From Alteromonadaceae bacterium M269 (GTDB lineage: Bacteria > Pseudomonadota > Gammaproteobacteria > Enterobacterales > Alteromonadaceae), in the NCBI GenBank assembly GCA_004353515.1, contig SMNZ01000005.1, forward strand, positions 248,001-312,000: DNA of 64,000 bases, read 5' to 3'. A model generated the notes under the pieces. The model was not told the DNA's origin and searched no databases. It saw only the letters and a program-made list of their open reading frames with translations. Shown piece after piece: positions 47,270 through 57,805 of this stretch. The stretch's first letter is position 1; every line of letters begins with the position of its first letter. The position numbers and the translations under genes are program-made.

Positions 47270-49423
47270 ATGATTTACCAAGGCCAAAGCCTAGCCGTCT
47301 CACTACTGGAAGATGGTATTGCGGAACTTGTTTTCGACGCTCAAGGTTCAGTCAATAAGTTTGACCGCCAAACTGTGAGTGAACTTGCAGAAGCAACGCA
47401 AATTATCCAGTCTAATTCACAAGTTAAAGGTGTATTGGTTCGCTCAGCGAAATCAACTTTCATCGTTGGCGCTGATATAACTGAGTTTACAGAGCTATTC
47501 AGCCTATCTGAAGAAGAAGTTTTGGCTTGGGTTGCTAAAACGTCTCAAGTATTCGATGGTTTTGAAGATCTCCCAGTTCCGACCGTATCTGCTATTAACG
47601 GTTTCGCCTTAGGTGGCGGCTGTGAAATGGCACTTGCAACTGACTTACGTGTAGCTGACACAACAGCAGCTATTGGTTTACCAGAAGTTAAATTAGGCTT
47701 GATGCCTGGTTTCGGTGGCACTGTGCGTTTGCCAAGAATCATCGGCGCAGACAATGCACTAGAGTGGATGACGACAGGTAAAGACAGAAAAGCAGCGAAA
47801 GCACTTGCTGAAGGTGCTGTTGATGCGGTTGTTGAGCCAGCAAACTTACGTGATAGCGCACTAGCAATATTGAAAGACGTTATCGACGGTAAGCTTGATT
47901 GGGAAAAACGTCGTGCTCAGAAAAAAGCAGCACTGACATTGGCTCCTAATGAAGCGACTATGAGCTTTGCAACAGCGCAAGCTATGGTAGCTGCTCAAGC
48001 GGGTAAACATTACCCAGCACCGCATATGATGGTTGAGACAGTAGCAAAAGCTGCTGGTTTGGACCGTGATGGTGCACTGGCATTAGAAAACCAAGGTTTT
48101 GTTAAGCTCGCTAAATCAGATGCAGCGAAAGCTCAGGTTGGTATTTTCCTTGCTGACCAATTGGTTAAAGGTAAGGGCAAAAAGCTAGCGAAAGCAGCGA
48201 CAAAAGACATTAAGCAAGCGGCAGTGCTAGGTGCTGGCATCATGGGTGGCGGTATCGCTTACCAAGCTGCTGTGAAAGGCCTTCCTGTTGTCATGAAAGA
48301 CATCAATCAGGCAGCACTTGACCTGGGTTTGAAAGAAGCGTCTAGCATCCTTAACAAGGGCATGAAGCGCGGTAGAGTTGATGGCAAGAAGATGTCAGCA
48401 ACATTAAACGCTATTGTACCTACCCTTGAATACAGCACGTTGAAAGACAGCGATATCGTGATCGAAGCGGTTGTTGAAAACCCTAAAGTGAAAGGTATCG
48501 TGCTTAAAGAAGTTGAAGGTGTTGTTGCTGATGACGCTATCATCTGTTCTAACACCTCAACTATCTCTATCAACTCTTTAGCTGAGAGTCTTGATAAGCC
48601 AGAGCGCTTCTGTGGCATGCACTTCTTTAACCCTGTGCACAAAATGCCACTAGTTGAAATTATCCGTGGAGAAAAAACGTCTGACGAGACAATTTCAGCT
48701 GTTGTTGCTGCGACATTGAAGATGGGTAAAACACCTATCGTTGTTAATGACTGCCCTGGCTTTCTAGTTAATCGCGTATTGTTCCCTTACTTCGCTGGCT
48801 TTAGCCAAATGGTATTGGATGGTGCAGATTTTGTGGCTATCGACAAAGTTATGGAGCGTCAGTTTGGTTGGCCTATGGGTCCTGCATTCTTGCTTGATGT
48901 TGTTGGTCTGGACACTGCTGATCACGCAGCTGGTGTTATGTCAGATGGCATCCCTGAGCGTATGCAAAAGATTGATAACGACCCAGTGACTTGCTTGTAT
49001 AAAGCAGAACGTTTTGGTCAGAAAAATGGCAAAGGCTTCTATAACTTTGGTGTTGATAAGCGTGGTAAGCCAACGAAGAATGCTGCAGATGAAGCTTATG
49101 CATTGTTTGCTGATCACGTTGCTGAGCGCAAAGAGTTTTCTAAAGAAGAAATCATTGCTCGTCTTATGATTCCTATGGCTAACGAAGCGGTTCGTTGTTT
49201 GGAAGAAGGCGTTGTTGCAAGTGCTGCTGAAGCAGATATGGCCTTATTGTTTGGATTAGGTTTCCCTCCATTCCGTGGCGGTATTTTCCGTTACATGGAA
49301 ACTATGGGACTAGATAAGTTCGTTGCTCTAGCTGACCAGTACGCTGAGCTAGGTCCACTATATCAAGTGACTGACGGTTTGCGCGAAATGGCAGCAGCTG
49401 GCAAGTCGTTTTTTCAACAATAA
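47270..49423 (+). CDS. fadB: Fatty acid oxidation complex alpha subunit
   Basis: The 717-residue multifunctional enzyme of aerobic beta-oxidation has enoyl-CoA hydratase/isomerase activity in the first half and 3-hydroxyacyl-CoA dehydrogenase activity in the second. '[14 protein letters not shown]' near 68, '[18 protein letters not shown]' near 110 and '[21 protein letters not shown]' near 136-156 form the crotonase site with its two Glu residues. '[18 protein letters not shown]' near 316 binds NAD and '[19 protein letters not shown]' near 450 holds the catalytic His. AAGGAGA precedes ATG. fadA follows after 18 bases, forming the alpha2-beta2 complex. Confidence 0.97.
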   Translation: MIYQGQSLAVSLLEDGIAELVFDAQGSVNKFDRQTVSELAEATQIIQSNSQVKGVLVRSAKSTFIVGADITEFTELFSLSEEEVLAWVAKTSQVFDGFEDLPVPTVSAINGFALGGGCEMALATDLRVADTTAAIGLPEVKLGLMPGFGGTVRLPRIIGADNALEWMTTGKDRKAAKALAEGAVDAVVEPANLRDSALAILKDVIDGKLDWEKRRAQKKAALTLAPNEATMSFATAQAMVAAQAGKHYPAPHMMVETVAKAAGLDRDGALALENQGFVKLAKSDAAKAQVGIFLADQLVKGKGKKLAKAATKDIKQAAVLGAGIMGGGIAYQAAVKGLPVVMKDINQAALDLGLKEASSILNKGMKRGRVDGKKMSATLNAIVPTLEYSTLKDSDIVIEAVVENPKVKGIVLKEVEGVVADDAIICSNTSTISINSLAESLDKPERFCGMHFFNPVHKMPLVEIIRGEKTSDETISAVVAATLKMGKTPIVVNDCPGFLVNRVLFPYFAGFSQMVLDGADFVAIDKVMERQFGWPMGPAFLLDVVGLDTADHAAGVMSDGIPERMQKIDNDPVTCLYKAERFGQKNGKGFYNFGVDKRGKPTKNAADEAYALFADHVAERKEFSKEEIIARLMIPMANEAVRCLEEGVVASAAEADMALLFGLGFPPFRGGIFRYMETMGLDKFVALADQYAELGPLYQVTDGLREMAAAGKSFFQQ

Positions 49424-50605
<1,182 letters not shown>

Positions 50606-50638
50606 CTAATACGCTAGTTCAGTACCTTATTCATCTCT

Positions 50639-50684
50639 AAAAACACCATTCAGCTGATTTTACTCGGTTGAATGGTGTTTTTTT
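50639..50684. terminator. Rho-independent terminator after fadBA
   Basis: AAACACCATTCA and TGAATGGTGTTT form a 12-base stem around about 16 bases, ending in a run of seven T. The left side is also preceded by A residues, so it may serve the convergent PEP-CTERM gene. Confidence 0.9.
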
Positions 50685-50694
50685 GTATTAACCT

Positions 50695-51336
50695 CTATAT
50701 TTTCTTGCGCTTCGCCACTAAACCCAAAATACCGAATAAACACAGAACTATGCTCGAGGGCTCAGGCACAGGTGTGCTGTCTAGGCGTACTTGAGTCAGT
50801 TGCCAATTAGCGTAGGTAAAAGTGCCAAAGAGCGAAGAGTCCCTTAACGTGTTCTCTGCGCTAAATCTGATACTGTCTGCAGCACTTCCGTTAAAATTAT
50901 CGACAGTCGAAAAGAAGACATTTATGCCGGCGATGTCATAAGGCGTATAGACAGAGCAAGCTCTGCTACTGTTACATCCGAAAGTTAGAGTGCTGTCCGT
51001 ATCGAACAAACCTGCGTTGTTATCAACGAAAACAAAAGCGTCTAAAGCTGTCGAAAATATGAGACTTTGCGTTACAGTTCTTGCATCAAGCCCTGTCGTC
51101 CCTCCAAATATATCTATGAAGCTACCATCTTGGAATGCGACATCATAGAACGTTCCATTGACGTTCACATTAAATGCACCAACGAGTTGCCCGCCTTGGA
51201 TATCAAAGACAATATCTGATTCTGTTGAAAGGCTTAATACTTCATCTCCATTGCTAAGAAGTAGTGTTGATTGTGCGTTGTATGAAAATAGAATGCTAAG
51301 AGCAGCGAAAATAGAAATAATCCATGTATTTTTCAT
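50695..51336 (-). CDS. PEP-CTERM sorted secreted protein
   Basis: The 213-residue product has a signal peptide (about 1-23, ending AQS) and a C-terminal sorting tail: the motif VPEPSS, a membrane helix of about 17 residues and a basic end (AKRKKI). This PEP-CTERM architecture marks proteins cut and sorted by exosortase (EpsH/XrtA) in exopolysaccharide producers. The mature part is rich in D, S, T, F, with a likely disulfide-forming pair in 'FGCNSSRACSVY'. Its role is unknown; many such proteins are biofilm-matrix components. A second PEP-CTERM gene lies at 60.1 kb. No exosortase gene is in the window. Confidence 0.88.
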   Translation of the reverse strand: MKNTWIISIFAALSILFSYNAQSTLLLSNGDEVLSLSTESDIVFDIQGGQLVGAFNVNVNGTFYDVAFQDGSFIDIFGGTTGLDARTVTQSLIFSTALDAFVFVDNNAGLFDTDSTLTFGCNSSRACSVYTPYDIAGINVFFSTVDNFNGSAADSIRFSAENTLRDSSLFGTFTYANWQLTQVRLDSTPVPEPSSIVLCLFGILGLVAKRKKI

Positions 51337-51522
51337 TAATTATTGTTTCCTCAAAAAGGGAGTAGGTGATTTGGCGAATCGTTCAGCACAAATCACACCA
51401 TTTTTGGAAAACTAATAATAAACAGTGGGTTATAAAGGTTTTTCGCTTTTAAAAAGCAAAGGTGTAAAGGAAGTTGACATCCAACAGTAATTTTTATGGA
51501 GTAAGCTGCTAACGTCTTGCTC

Positions 51523-52518
51523 CTACTTAACCTTAACTTGATTTCTTCCTGCGTTTTTAGCTTCGTACAAGGCTTCGTCTGCTCTGTTTAGAAGTGTTTC
51601 TAACGCGCCTTTGTTTCCCCGCATGGTTAAGCCCAAGGACACGGTTACTTCGGGCAAACGCTCGCCTGTTTTTGTGTTCTTTAATCTGAGCTTAGCAACG
51701 TGACTGCGGACTCCTTCTGCAAATGCCGCTGCTTTTATCTGAGTGAAACCCGGCAAAATAAGCACAAACTCTTCGCCACCAAATCGGAAAGCCTCACCAC
51801 CTTCTTCGGTTGCAGATTGTAAGACTTTGGCCAAGCGTCTTAAAATCACATCGCCAATCAAATGCCCAAAGCGGTCATTGAAGGATTTAAAATGGTCTAT
51901 ATCAAGTATGACGACAGCCATGTCTAGAGATTTATCAGCAGTAAGAAGGTCATCGAAATACTTATCGAGCCCCTTTCTATTTTGGAGTTTTGTCAGGTTG
52001 TCTGTGAGCGCCTCTAATCTTGCTTGTTCAAGTTCTGCCTGAATTTGCTGAGTTTGTTGATGAGCTTTCATGACGCACTTTTCAAGCTCTGCTTGATTAT
52101 CTTTAATTGTTTTTGTCGCGACTTCTACTAACTCTAAAAGTTGTGGATCAACAGATGTCTGTTCCTGTTTAACGTTCGAAATCTCTTTTTCCAATGACTC
52201 TATTGACGACATGGACTGATCAGACGCGTTTTTTAAACTACCGACTGTGCCGCTAAGCTCACGGATGTTCTTATCTTCGAAACGTGTGGGCTCCTTGATG
52301 AAATCATCGTACAGGGATTCGACAAAGTAAGGGTCTATCGTTTGATTACAATCAATCGCTTTCTGAAACTTCTTAACAAGCGGTTTATTGACCTTGCTAA
52401 GGAAGTCATAGGCGACAGCGTAATTGATAGGATTACAGGGGAGTTCTTTTTCTTCTAGGAATGAGAACGCCTCATTTAAATACTCTTGAGCTTCTGTTAT
52501 TGAGTGATGATATTTCAT
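51523..52518 (-). CDS. Soluble diguanylate cyclase (GGDEF) with coiled-coil input domain
   Basis: The 331-residue cytoplasmic protein has an N-terminal helical domain (about 1-90) and a long coiled coil (about 95-165), then a GGDEF domain (about 165-330). 'DNLTKLQNRKGLDKYFDDLL', 'VVILDIDHFKSFNDRFGHLIGDVIL' and the active-site 'FRFGGEEFVLILPG' are intact. No RxxD inhibitory site stands before GGEEF (ATEEGGEAFRF), unlike the other two GGDEF proteins here. The N-terminal fold resembles that of Pseudomonas SadC-like soluble cyclases only in general layout. ATG 52518 has AGGTG just upstream. Confidence 0.9.
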   Translation of the reverse strand: MKYHHSITEAQEYLNEAFSFLEEKELPCNPINYAVAYDFLSKVNKPLVKKFQKAIDCNQTIDPYFVESLYDDFIKEPTRFEDKNIRELSGTVGSLKNASDQSMSSIESLEKEISNVKQEQTSVDPQLLELVEVATKTIKDNQAELEKCVMKAHQQTQQIQAELEQARLEALTDNLTKLQNRKGLDKYFDDLLTADKSLDMAVVILDIDHFKSFNDRFGHLIGDVILRRLAKVLQSATEEGGEAFRFGGEEFVLILPGFTQIKAAAFAEGVRSHVAKLRLKNTKTGERLPEVTVSLGLTMRGNKGALETLLNRADEALYEAKNAGRNQVKVK

Positions 52519-52579
52519 CTGCACCTGTTGGATAGGCTAAATTTGGCTGGCTTAGAAGACTTATTATGTCCCGAACTGA

Positions 52580-53008
52580 CTATTTTGCAAACAAAGTGTT
52601 GAGATCTTTAAACGCTTTAAACTCTAACGCATTGCCAAATGGGTCTAAAAAGAACAGTGTTGCTTGCTCGCCCACTTGTCCTTCAAAACGTATTTGCGGC
52701 TCCACGACAAAAGTAACGTTACTGGCTTGAAGCTTCGCTGAAAGCTGCTTCCAGTCGTCCATAGTCAGCACAACGCCAAAGTGAGGAACTGGCACTTGGA
52801 CGCCATCAACGGGGTTTTGAGCAGCCGCTGAGGGCATTTGAACGACTTCGTGTGTCACGAGCTGGTGGCCATAGAAATTCCAGTCAGCCCAATGAGTATC
52901 GCTTCTTCCCATTTCACACCCTAATGTGTCTCCATAAAAGGCAATGGCCTCCTTGATATCACTCACAGGAATTGCCAAGTGAAACGGTGGTAAAGCGTGA
53001 TTTGACAT
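52580..53008 (-). CDS. VOC superfamily (glyoxalase/dioxygenase-like) protein
   Basis: The 142-residue product has two beta-alpha-beta-beta-beta modules: '[30 protein letters not shown]' (first metal-ligand His near 10) and '[21 protein letters not shown]' (His near 75), ending in '[16 protein letters not shown]' (Glu near 131). These H...H...E ligands match the metal-binding site of VOC enzymes. The substrate is unknown. It lies 12 bases after the aldehyde dehydrogenase gene on the same strand and is probably cotranscribed, which hints at aldehyde or carbonyl handling. Confidence 0.85.
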   Translation of the reverse strand: MSNHALPPFHLAIPVSDIKEAIAFYGDTLGCEMGRSDTHWADWNFYGHQLVTHEVVQMPSAAAQNPVDGVQVPVPHFGVVLTMDDWKQLSAKLQASNVTFVVEPQIRFEGQVGEQATLFFLDPFGNALEFKAFKDLNTLFAK

Positions 53009-53020
53009 AGTTTGTACTAC

Positions 53021-54397
53021 TTAAAGAAGTCGTTTTATCATGTTGAGCTTTTTAGCAGAAAACGGCGGGTAACGCACGTCCAAGTCCATGAAGTAACTTC
53101 TTTTCATGACAGTCTTCAGGTGACTAAAAGTATCAAACCCAGCTTGGCCGTGATAACTGCCCATTCCGCTGTTCCCAACACCGCCAAAGGGTAAGTCAGC
53201 ATTGACCATGAACATCATGCCGTCGTTGATACAAACATTACCCGCGCTTGTGTTAAGCATTACCTCATCTTCAATCGAAGCGTCTTTATTAAACAAGTAT
53301 AGAGCCAATGGTTTTGGTCGACTATTCACAAAGGTAACAGCCTGGCTCATGCTATCTACTTCGATAATGGGTAAGAGTGGGCCGAATATTTCGTCTGTCA
53401 TAATCGGGCTGCCAGTGTCCGGGTTTAGGATCAACGTAGGCTCAATATAACGCTCGTCGTTATCAACACTTCCTCCAAATATAATGTTTTGATTGTCGAG
53501 ATAGCTGCTGATCCTAGCCTGATGCCTGTCGCTAATGATGCGACCGTAGTCTGGACTTTTCTGAATATCCTGGCCGTAGAAAGCGGTGATTTTTTGCTTC
53601 AGCTTCTCTATAAGCTGTGCCGAAACTTTCTTATCCACTAACACGTAATCTGGTGCAACACAGGTTTGGCCTGCATTCATCCATTTGCTCCAAACTATGC
53701 GGTTAGCCGTGACATCCAGGTTTGCACTGTCAGAGACAAAACATGGGCTTTTCCCACCTAACTCAAGGGTTACTGGAGTCAAATGTTCTGCAGCTGCTTT
53801 CATCACTATCTTGCCAACGTTTTCGCCGCCCGTGTACATAATGTGATCGAACTTTTGTTTAAGTAACTCGGTTGTCTCAGGGACATCGCCTTCCACAACG
53901 GCAAACGCTTCCTTATCGAGATATTGAGGCACAATTTGAGCTAGAACTTTTGAGGTTTCTGCTGCGAGTTCAGAGGGTTTCAGTACTGCGCAGTTTCCGG
54001 CAGCTATTGCAGCTATCATCGGTGATACGACTAACTGAAAAGGGTAATTCCACGCACCTATAATCAGTACTGTACCCAAGGGCTCCGGAAGTTGGTAGCT
54101 TTTACCTGGTTGCGCAAGTATCGGCGTAGGTATTTTTCTCGGCTTTGCCCACTTTCTGATTTTTTTGATGGTGTGATCCACATCACCTGTGACGTAGCCG
54201 ACTTCTGATGTCCAGCTCTCTGATTCACACTTGTTCAGGTCTTTTTTCAATGCCTGCATGATGAGCGACTCTTGCTCAATTGCCATTTTTTTAATTTGCT
54301 TCAACTGTTCAACACGCCAGGAAATTTCACGTGTTTTACCTGTTGAGAAGTACTGTTGAAGTTTAGATACAGTTGGAGCAATGGCCTCTAATTGCAT
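53021..54397 (-). CDS. Aldehyde dehydrogenase (class 3 / coniferyl-aldehyde type)
   Basis: The 458-residue NAD(P)-dependent enzyme oxidises aldehydes. The Rossmann region has 'PLGTVLIIGAWNYPFQLVVSPMIAAIAAGN' near 103-132; catalytic Glu is in 'VTLELGGKSPCFV' near 208 and the nucleophilic Cys in 'MNAGQTCVAPDYVLV' near 241. The general 'YTGGENVGKIV' loop and absence of a C-terminal membrane tail fit ALDH3-like proteins; the C-terminus 'KRLL' is short. I use ATG 54397 (GGAGA ten bases upstream), eight codons inside the longest frame. The aldehyde substrate cannot be named. Confidence 0.93.
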   Translation of the reverse strand: MQLEAIAPTVSKLQQYFSTGKTREISWRVEQLKQIKKMAIEQESLIMQALKKDLNKCESESWTSEVGYVTGDVDHTIKKIRKWAKPRKIPTPILAQPGKSYQLPEPLGTVLIIGAWNYPFQLVVSPMIAAIAAGNCAVLKPSELAAETSKVLAQIVPQYLDKEAFAVVEGDVPETTELLKQKFDHIMYTGGENVGKIVMKAAAEHLTPVTLELGGKSPCFVSDSANLDVTANRIVWSKWMNAGQTCVAPDYVLVDKKVSAQLIEKLKQKITAFYGQDIQKSPDYGRIISDRHQARISSYLDNQNIIFGGSVDNDERYIEPTLILNPDTGSPIMTDEIFGPLLPIIEVDSMSQAVTFVNSRPKPLALYLFNKDASIEDEVMLNTSAGNVCINDGMMFMVNADLPFGGVGNSGMGSYHGQAGFDTFSHLKTVMKRSYFMDLDVRYPPFSAKKLNMIKRLL

Positions 54398-54515
54398 AGC
54401 AAATGGTCTCCGAAAAAGCATTGAAAAGAATCTGAACTCATCCTATTACTGGTATGATGAGTTGCATTTACTTGAGTGTAACTTTTTTGTTAAGAGAGTA
54501 CAAAAGTGCTGTATC

Positions 54516-54989
54516 TTAGGACTCTGAAATATGGGGTTTTCGTTTAAAAAAGAGATATAGCCAGCGAGGCATGACAAAAATCAATATCAGTATTATGGGG
54601 TAAGACAACGCGCTGACTAGTGGGTTGAAGAGTGTGTAACTAAGAACATATGAAGTATGTGGGAAGTCGGGATTATAAGATATCAATACTCGATCACCTT
54701 TTTGGACTATTCCGAGCTTGCTATAGACGTGGCCATTGACTGATGCCCAGTATATTTCGTTGTTTACTTCATATTGAATTGTCAGGTTATGGAGTTCAGG
54801 AGTTCTTTGAGAAGCGCTATAGTGATTCGGGCGTTCTCGTATCACACTTCTGTCTACAACTTCTCCATATACTAGATGGCCTGAAAAATATGATAAGAGG
54901 GCATTTTTGCTCAAAATCAAGGCCAGTAACAGACAGACAACGCCAATGACCATTGAGATACTTAAAGACTTAAATGTTTTTTCGAGCAT
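54516..54989 (-). CDS. DUF3592 membrane protein
   Basis: The 157-residue protein has two membrane helices (about 12-32 and 122-146) flanking a soluble beta-rich domain. 'GEVVDRSV' near 41, 'YEVNNEIYWASVNGHVYS' and 'GDRVLISYNPDFPHTSYV' match DUF3592. The domain between the helices faces the periplasm or the outside. DUF3592 proteins have no known function. It lies 38 bases before the next gene on the same strand, so the two may be cotranscribed. Confidence 0.7.
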   Translation of the reverse strand: MLEKTFKSLSISMVIGVVCLLLALILSKNALLSYFSGHLVYGEVVDRSVIRERPNHYSASQRTPELHNLTIQYEVNNEIYWASVNGHVYSKLGIVQKGDRVLISYNPDFPHTSYVLSYTLFNPLVSALSYPIILILIFVMPRWLYLFFKRKPHISES

Positions 54990-55027
54990 CTCAATTGCCT
55001 TCTGTTTGCGCAGAGCTCTATAGGGGT

Positions 55028-55621
55028 TTAATCCTTACAACTATTCACTTCCACAGGGTCATCGTTGAAGTTGGTTTTGTAGCAATTGTCCAGTAAAGAG
55101 CAATAACAGGCGATGGCAGAGAGTTTATGACGTTCAACGTTGATTTCGTCCCAGAGTATGCGATTTTCGTCAGTTGCTAGCAACCTAAAAAACTTACTCT
55201 CCTGACCGGCAGATATCAAACTATTAGTTACAGTTCCTGTTAGTGGTATGCCGGCTGTTTCTTTTATTGGACTATCGGCGAGACGTTTAATAAAGGGAAA
55301 ACCTTCGGCACAACAGTCTTTAAACCAGGAGTTGATGTTGGTGTAATCCTTACCCTCGTAATGAAGCTTGAATTGCTTTATGTGTGCGGGACCGACACCT
55401 CCATTTAAGATCTGAAAAGAAACTTCGAGCTCGTCATTCTCGTTGACGTTGCTTGTGCCGAATTTTAAAAACGGCCAGGTTGCAGCCTTCACTTGTTTTT
55501 CTGCCGCATCGGCTTGGATATAAGTCGCGTAGAAAGATGCGCCGGATATGGCGATTGCGCAGATTGCGAGGATAAGGTTGAGCCTTTCAAAGGCACTCTT
55601 AGCTAAATCTTTATCTGACAT
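55028..55621 (-). CDS. Hypothetical single-pass membrane protein
   Basis: The 197-residue protein has an N-terminal membrane helix (about 12-32), a charged helix and a beta-rich domain. It has a cysteine-rich C-terminus: CC near 98, then 'SAIACYCSLLDNCYKTNFNDDPVEVNSCKD', five cysteines in about 30 residues that could form disulfides if periplasmic. I do not recognise the family. It stands between the DUF3592 gene and the radical SAM gene on the same strand, and may be cotranscribed with the former. A role with it in the envelope is a guess. Confidence 0.6.
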   Translation of the reverse strand: MSDKDLAKSAFERLNLILAICAIAISGASFYATYIQADAAEKQVKAATWPFLKFGTSNVNENDELEVSFQILNGGVGPAHIKQFKLHYEGKDYTNINSWFKDCCAEGFPFIKRLADSPIKETAGIPLTGTVTNSLISAGQESKFFRLLATDENRILWDEINVERHKLSAIACYCSLLDNCYKTNFNDDPVEVNSCKD

Positions 55622-55698
55622 AACGGAGAAAGGTCGAACAAATTATTTGTTGTCACTTTCTCACTAGTTGTTTAGCGAATCAAGGATGATGGGTATAA

Positions 55699-56610
55699 CT
55701 ATCTTTCGCTACAGCTTGCACCTAGTGCGAAACAGCTGTAGCACCTGTGATGTTTCATACTGATAGAAGCTTCTAGGCTCTCGTTTAATTGGTTGCCCAA
55801 ATCATATTCCTCGTCATCGTCGACTAAGGTGCAGGCATAAACGCGCATCTGTCCTTCTTTCTTGATAATCATCCTAGAGCTTGCGCACATAAACGAGCGG
55901 CGCTGCTCTTCCGTTTGATAATGTGTCATGCAGTGTTCAGAGATATGAGGTACATCTGGCAATGAACCAGGCGGTAAAAAATCGGGAAACGCGACTATGT
56001 TAGTGTCTTCAGGTAAGCCGTTTAGGGAGAAGACTTGATGGAACTGCTGAGTAACTTCATCGCTATCTTCATCGGTTTTCATATGGCGTGCTATTGAAAC
56101 TGGAAAACCCGCCTGATGAAGCTTTCTTAATCCAATCAGTGCCTGTTCGAATTGGCCTGCACCTCTGCCTTGGTTGTGAAGTTGAGGATTGGGTGAATCC
56201 AAGCTGATGCGAAATGAAATAGGGTGCTTACTCTGTATTTCTTTGAGCGCTTCGAAGCGCTTTAACAAGGGCTCAGTTCCATTCGTTAGCACGAGGCAAG
56301 GTTTGTATTGAGACGCGTAAGCCAGGATATCGACAATATCTTTGACCAGCATGGGTTCACCGCCAGTAAAGGAAAACTGTTCGACACCTAAGGTAAGAGC
56401 TTCATCTAAATAAGGCTTAACTTCTCCAAACTTCGGTGATTGAAGCCGCTTGTCACTTGGAGATGAGCCCTCTAAGCAAAAATCACAAGACAAGTTGCAA
56501 CGAGTTCCCGTGTGAAACCACAGCTCTTTTAGCGCATGTGCACGGATGTAACCTCTGGGATCACCATTGGGCGTGAAGTGCCATGCATCACTGCGTTGAA
56601 GTTCAGCCAC
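55699..56610 (-). CDS. Radical SAM protein coupled to arsM
   Basis: The 303-residue enzyme carries the radical SAM cluster motif C-N-L-S-C-D-F-C (CxxxCxxC) near 38 and 'FSFTGGEP' near 79 (SAM-binding GGE). The C-terminus has a conserved cysteine set, 'CASS...VYACTL...HHRCYSCFALGASC', suggesting an auxiliary Fe-S cluster or metal site. I start at GTG 56610, which shares a base with the arsM stop (TAGTG) and has GGAGG nine bases upstream. The strict coupling suggests it acts on the methylated arsenical. It does not look like ArsS (the known arsenosugar radical SAM enzyme) and the reaction is unknown. Confidence 0.85.
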   Translation of the reverse strand: MAELQRSDAWHFTPNGDPRGYIRAHALKELWFHTGTRCNLSCDFCLEGSSPSDKRLQSPKFGEVKPYLDEALTLGVEQFSFTGGEPMLVKDIVDILAYASQYKPCLVLTNGTEPLLKRFEALKEIQSKHPISFRISLDSPNPQLHNQGRGAGQFEQALIGLRKLHQAGFPVSIARHMKTDEDSDEVTQQFHQVFSLNGLPEDTNIVAFPDFLPPGSLPDVPHISEHCMTHYQTEEQRRSFMCASSRMIIKKEGQMRVYACTLVDDDEEYDLGNQLNESLEASISMKHHRCYSCFALGASCSER

Positions 56611-57653
56611 TAACAGCACCCTCCAGTTGTTGGCTGACTATTTTCATCAAATGGAATAGCAGTATCTCCAACGAGAGACATGCCCTTATGCTCGCTAAAA
56701 TCTCCGCTAAACTCAAAGTTTTCAGCAAAGCGGCTACTCTTCAAAATTCGGTAGGTATTTCCGCAGACTGGAGTGGTGGCGCCTTTCTTAAAAGCGTAGT
56801 GCTTGTCTAATACGAGTTGACAGGAGTGATGCTCTACGCCACCCAAATAAGTGACTGTTTGGCCATAATCTTCTCGTGTTCTCTCCAATTCATCTGTTTT
56901 GAATAAGCGATAAGTCGCTGAGTAAAAGGCTATGTGGCCTACTTTTTCAGCGACGGCATCGTTATTAATACCGAGTCTACGATCTTTGACCAACCTTGGA
57001 TCGGCGAAACCAACGTTTTGAGATAGCTGAATGAAGTCATTCCAATAAAGGGCTCCACCAAGGCATTCGCCGTAAAGGACAGGATCCGATACCAAGTGCT
57101 GTGGGATACGGCGATCAGCGTAGACATCCGAAAAATACAGCTCGCCGCCAGGTTTTAATACTCGGTAAGCTTCTTTTAAGACATTTTCTTTATCAGGGCA
57201 CAGATTGATAACACAGTTTGATACAATGATATCAATGCTGTTATCAGCAAGATCAAGCTCATTCAAACGCTCGATATAGCCTTTCTTAAAAACCGTGTTT
57301 GCCTTTTGATAACCGAACTTTTCTCGATGATATTCGATGTGTTGATTGGCAACGGCAAGCTGCTCATCCGTCATATCGACACCAATCACCTCACCTTCTT
57401 CTCCGACCATCTGTGCTAAGGCGTAACAATCACGACCAGCACCGCAGCCTAGATCTAAAATGCGTTTACCTTTGAGTGATTGAGGGAGAACAAGGCCGCA
57501 GCCATAGTAACGTTTGAGAACTTCATCGTGGATATTAGCTAATGCACTCTTCACAAAATCAGGAATGACTTCGTCCGTTGCGCAAGCATCTGTTTGGAGA
57601 TCTTCTGATTCTTGCAAGACTTTGCCATAGTAGTTTTTTACTTCGTTGTGCAT
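56610..57653 (-). CDS. arsM: Arsenite S-adenosylmethionine methyltransferase
   Basis: The 347-residue protein has a class-I methyltransferase fold with 'ILDLGCGAGRDCYALAQMV' near 66 and 'IGVDMTDEQL' near 90. The cysteines expected of an As(III)-binding methyltransferase are in 'QTDACATDEV' near 24, 'SNCVINLCPDK' near 150 and 'GECLGGALYWND' near 194, with a C-terminal CC. 'YFSDVYADRRIP' and 'YSATYRLFK' agree with the ArsM family. Arsenite is methylated to mono- and dimethylarsenicals. A canonical promoter precedes it and AGGAGT its ATG. No arsR or arsenite pump is in the window, so the role may be biosynthetic rather than resistance alone. Confidence 0.87.
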   Translation of the reverse strand: MHNEVKNYYGKVLQESEDLQTDACATDEVIPDFVKSALANIHDEVLKRYYGCGLVLPQSLKGKRILDLGCGAGRDCYALAQMVGEEGEVIGVDMTDEQLAVANQHIEYHREKFGYQKANTVFKKGYIERLNELDLADNSIDIIVSNCVINLCPDKENVLKEAYRVLKPGGELYFSDVYADRRIPQHLVSDPVLYGECLGGALYWNDFIQLSQNVGFADPRLVKDRRLGINNDAVAEKVGHIAFYSATYRLFKTDELERTREDYGQTVTYLGGVEHHSCQLVLDKHYAFKKGATTPVCGNTYRILKSSRFAENFEFSGDFSEHKGMSLVGDTAIPFDENSQPTTGGCC

Positions 57654-57695
57654 ATTAAGACTCCTGATTTAGCCAAAGGCAGCAATAAGCGCGCA

Positions 57696-57725
57696 ACTAT
57701 AATAGTTAGTCTAGGTTAGGTTCAA
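57696..57725 (-). promoter_or_regulatory. Predicted promoter of the arsM operon
   Basis: On the minus strand TTGAAC (57725-57720) and TATAGT (57701-57696) are separated by 18 bases. The spacer has the direct repeats CTAACCTAGACTAACT, a possible regulator site. The -10 box is about 43 bases before the arsM start. Confidence 0.55.
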
Positions 57726-57805
57726 TCTACTATCGGAAAATATCTACAAATCGTCTGCCTTTCGTGAGTAATTTGTTACAGCGATATTGTTTTAAATCGC
57801 TTCAA

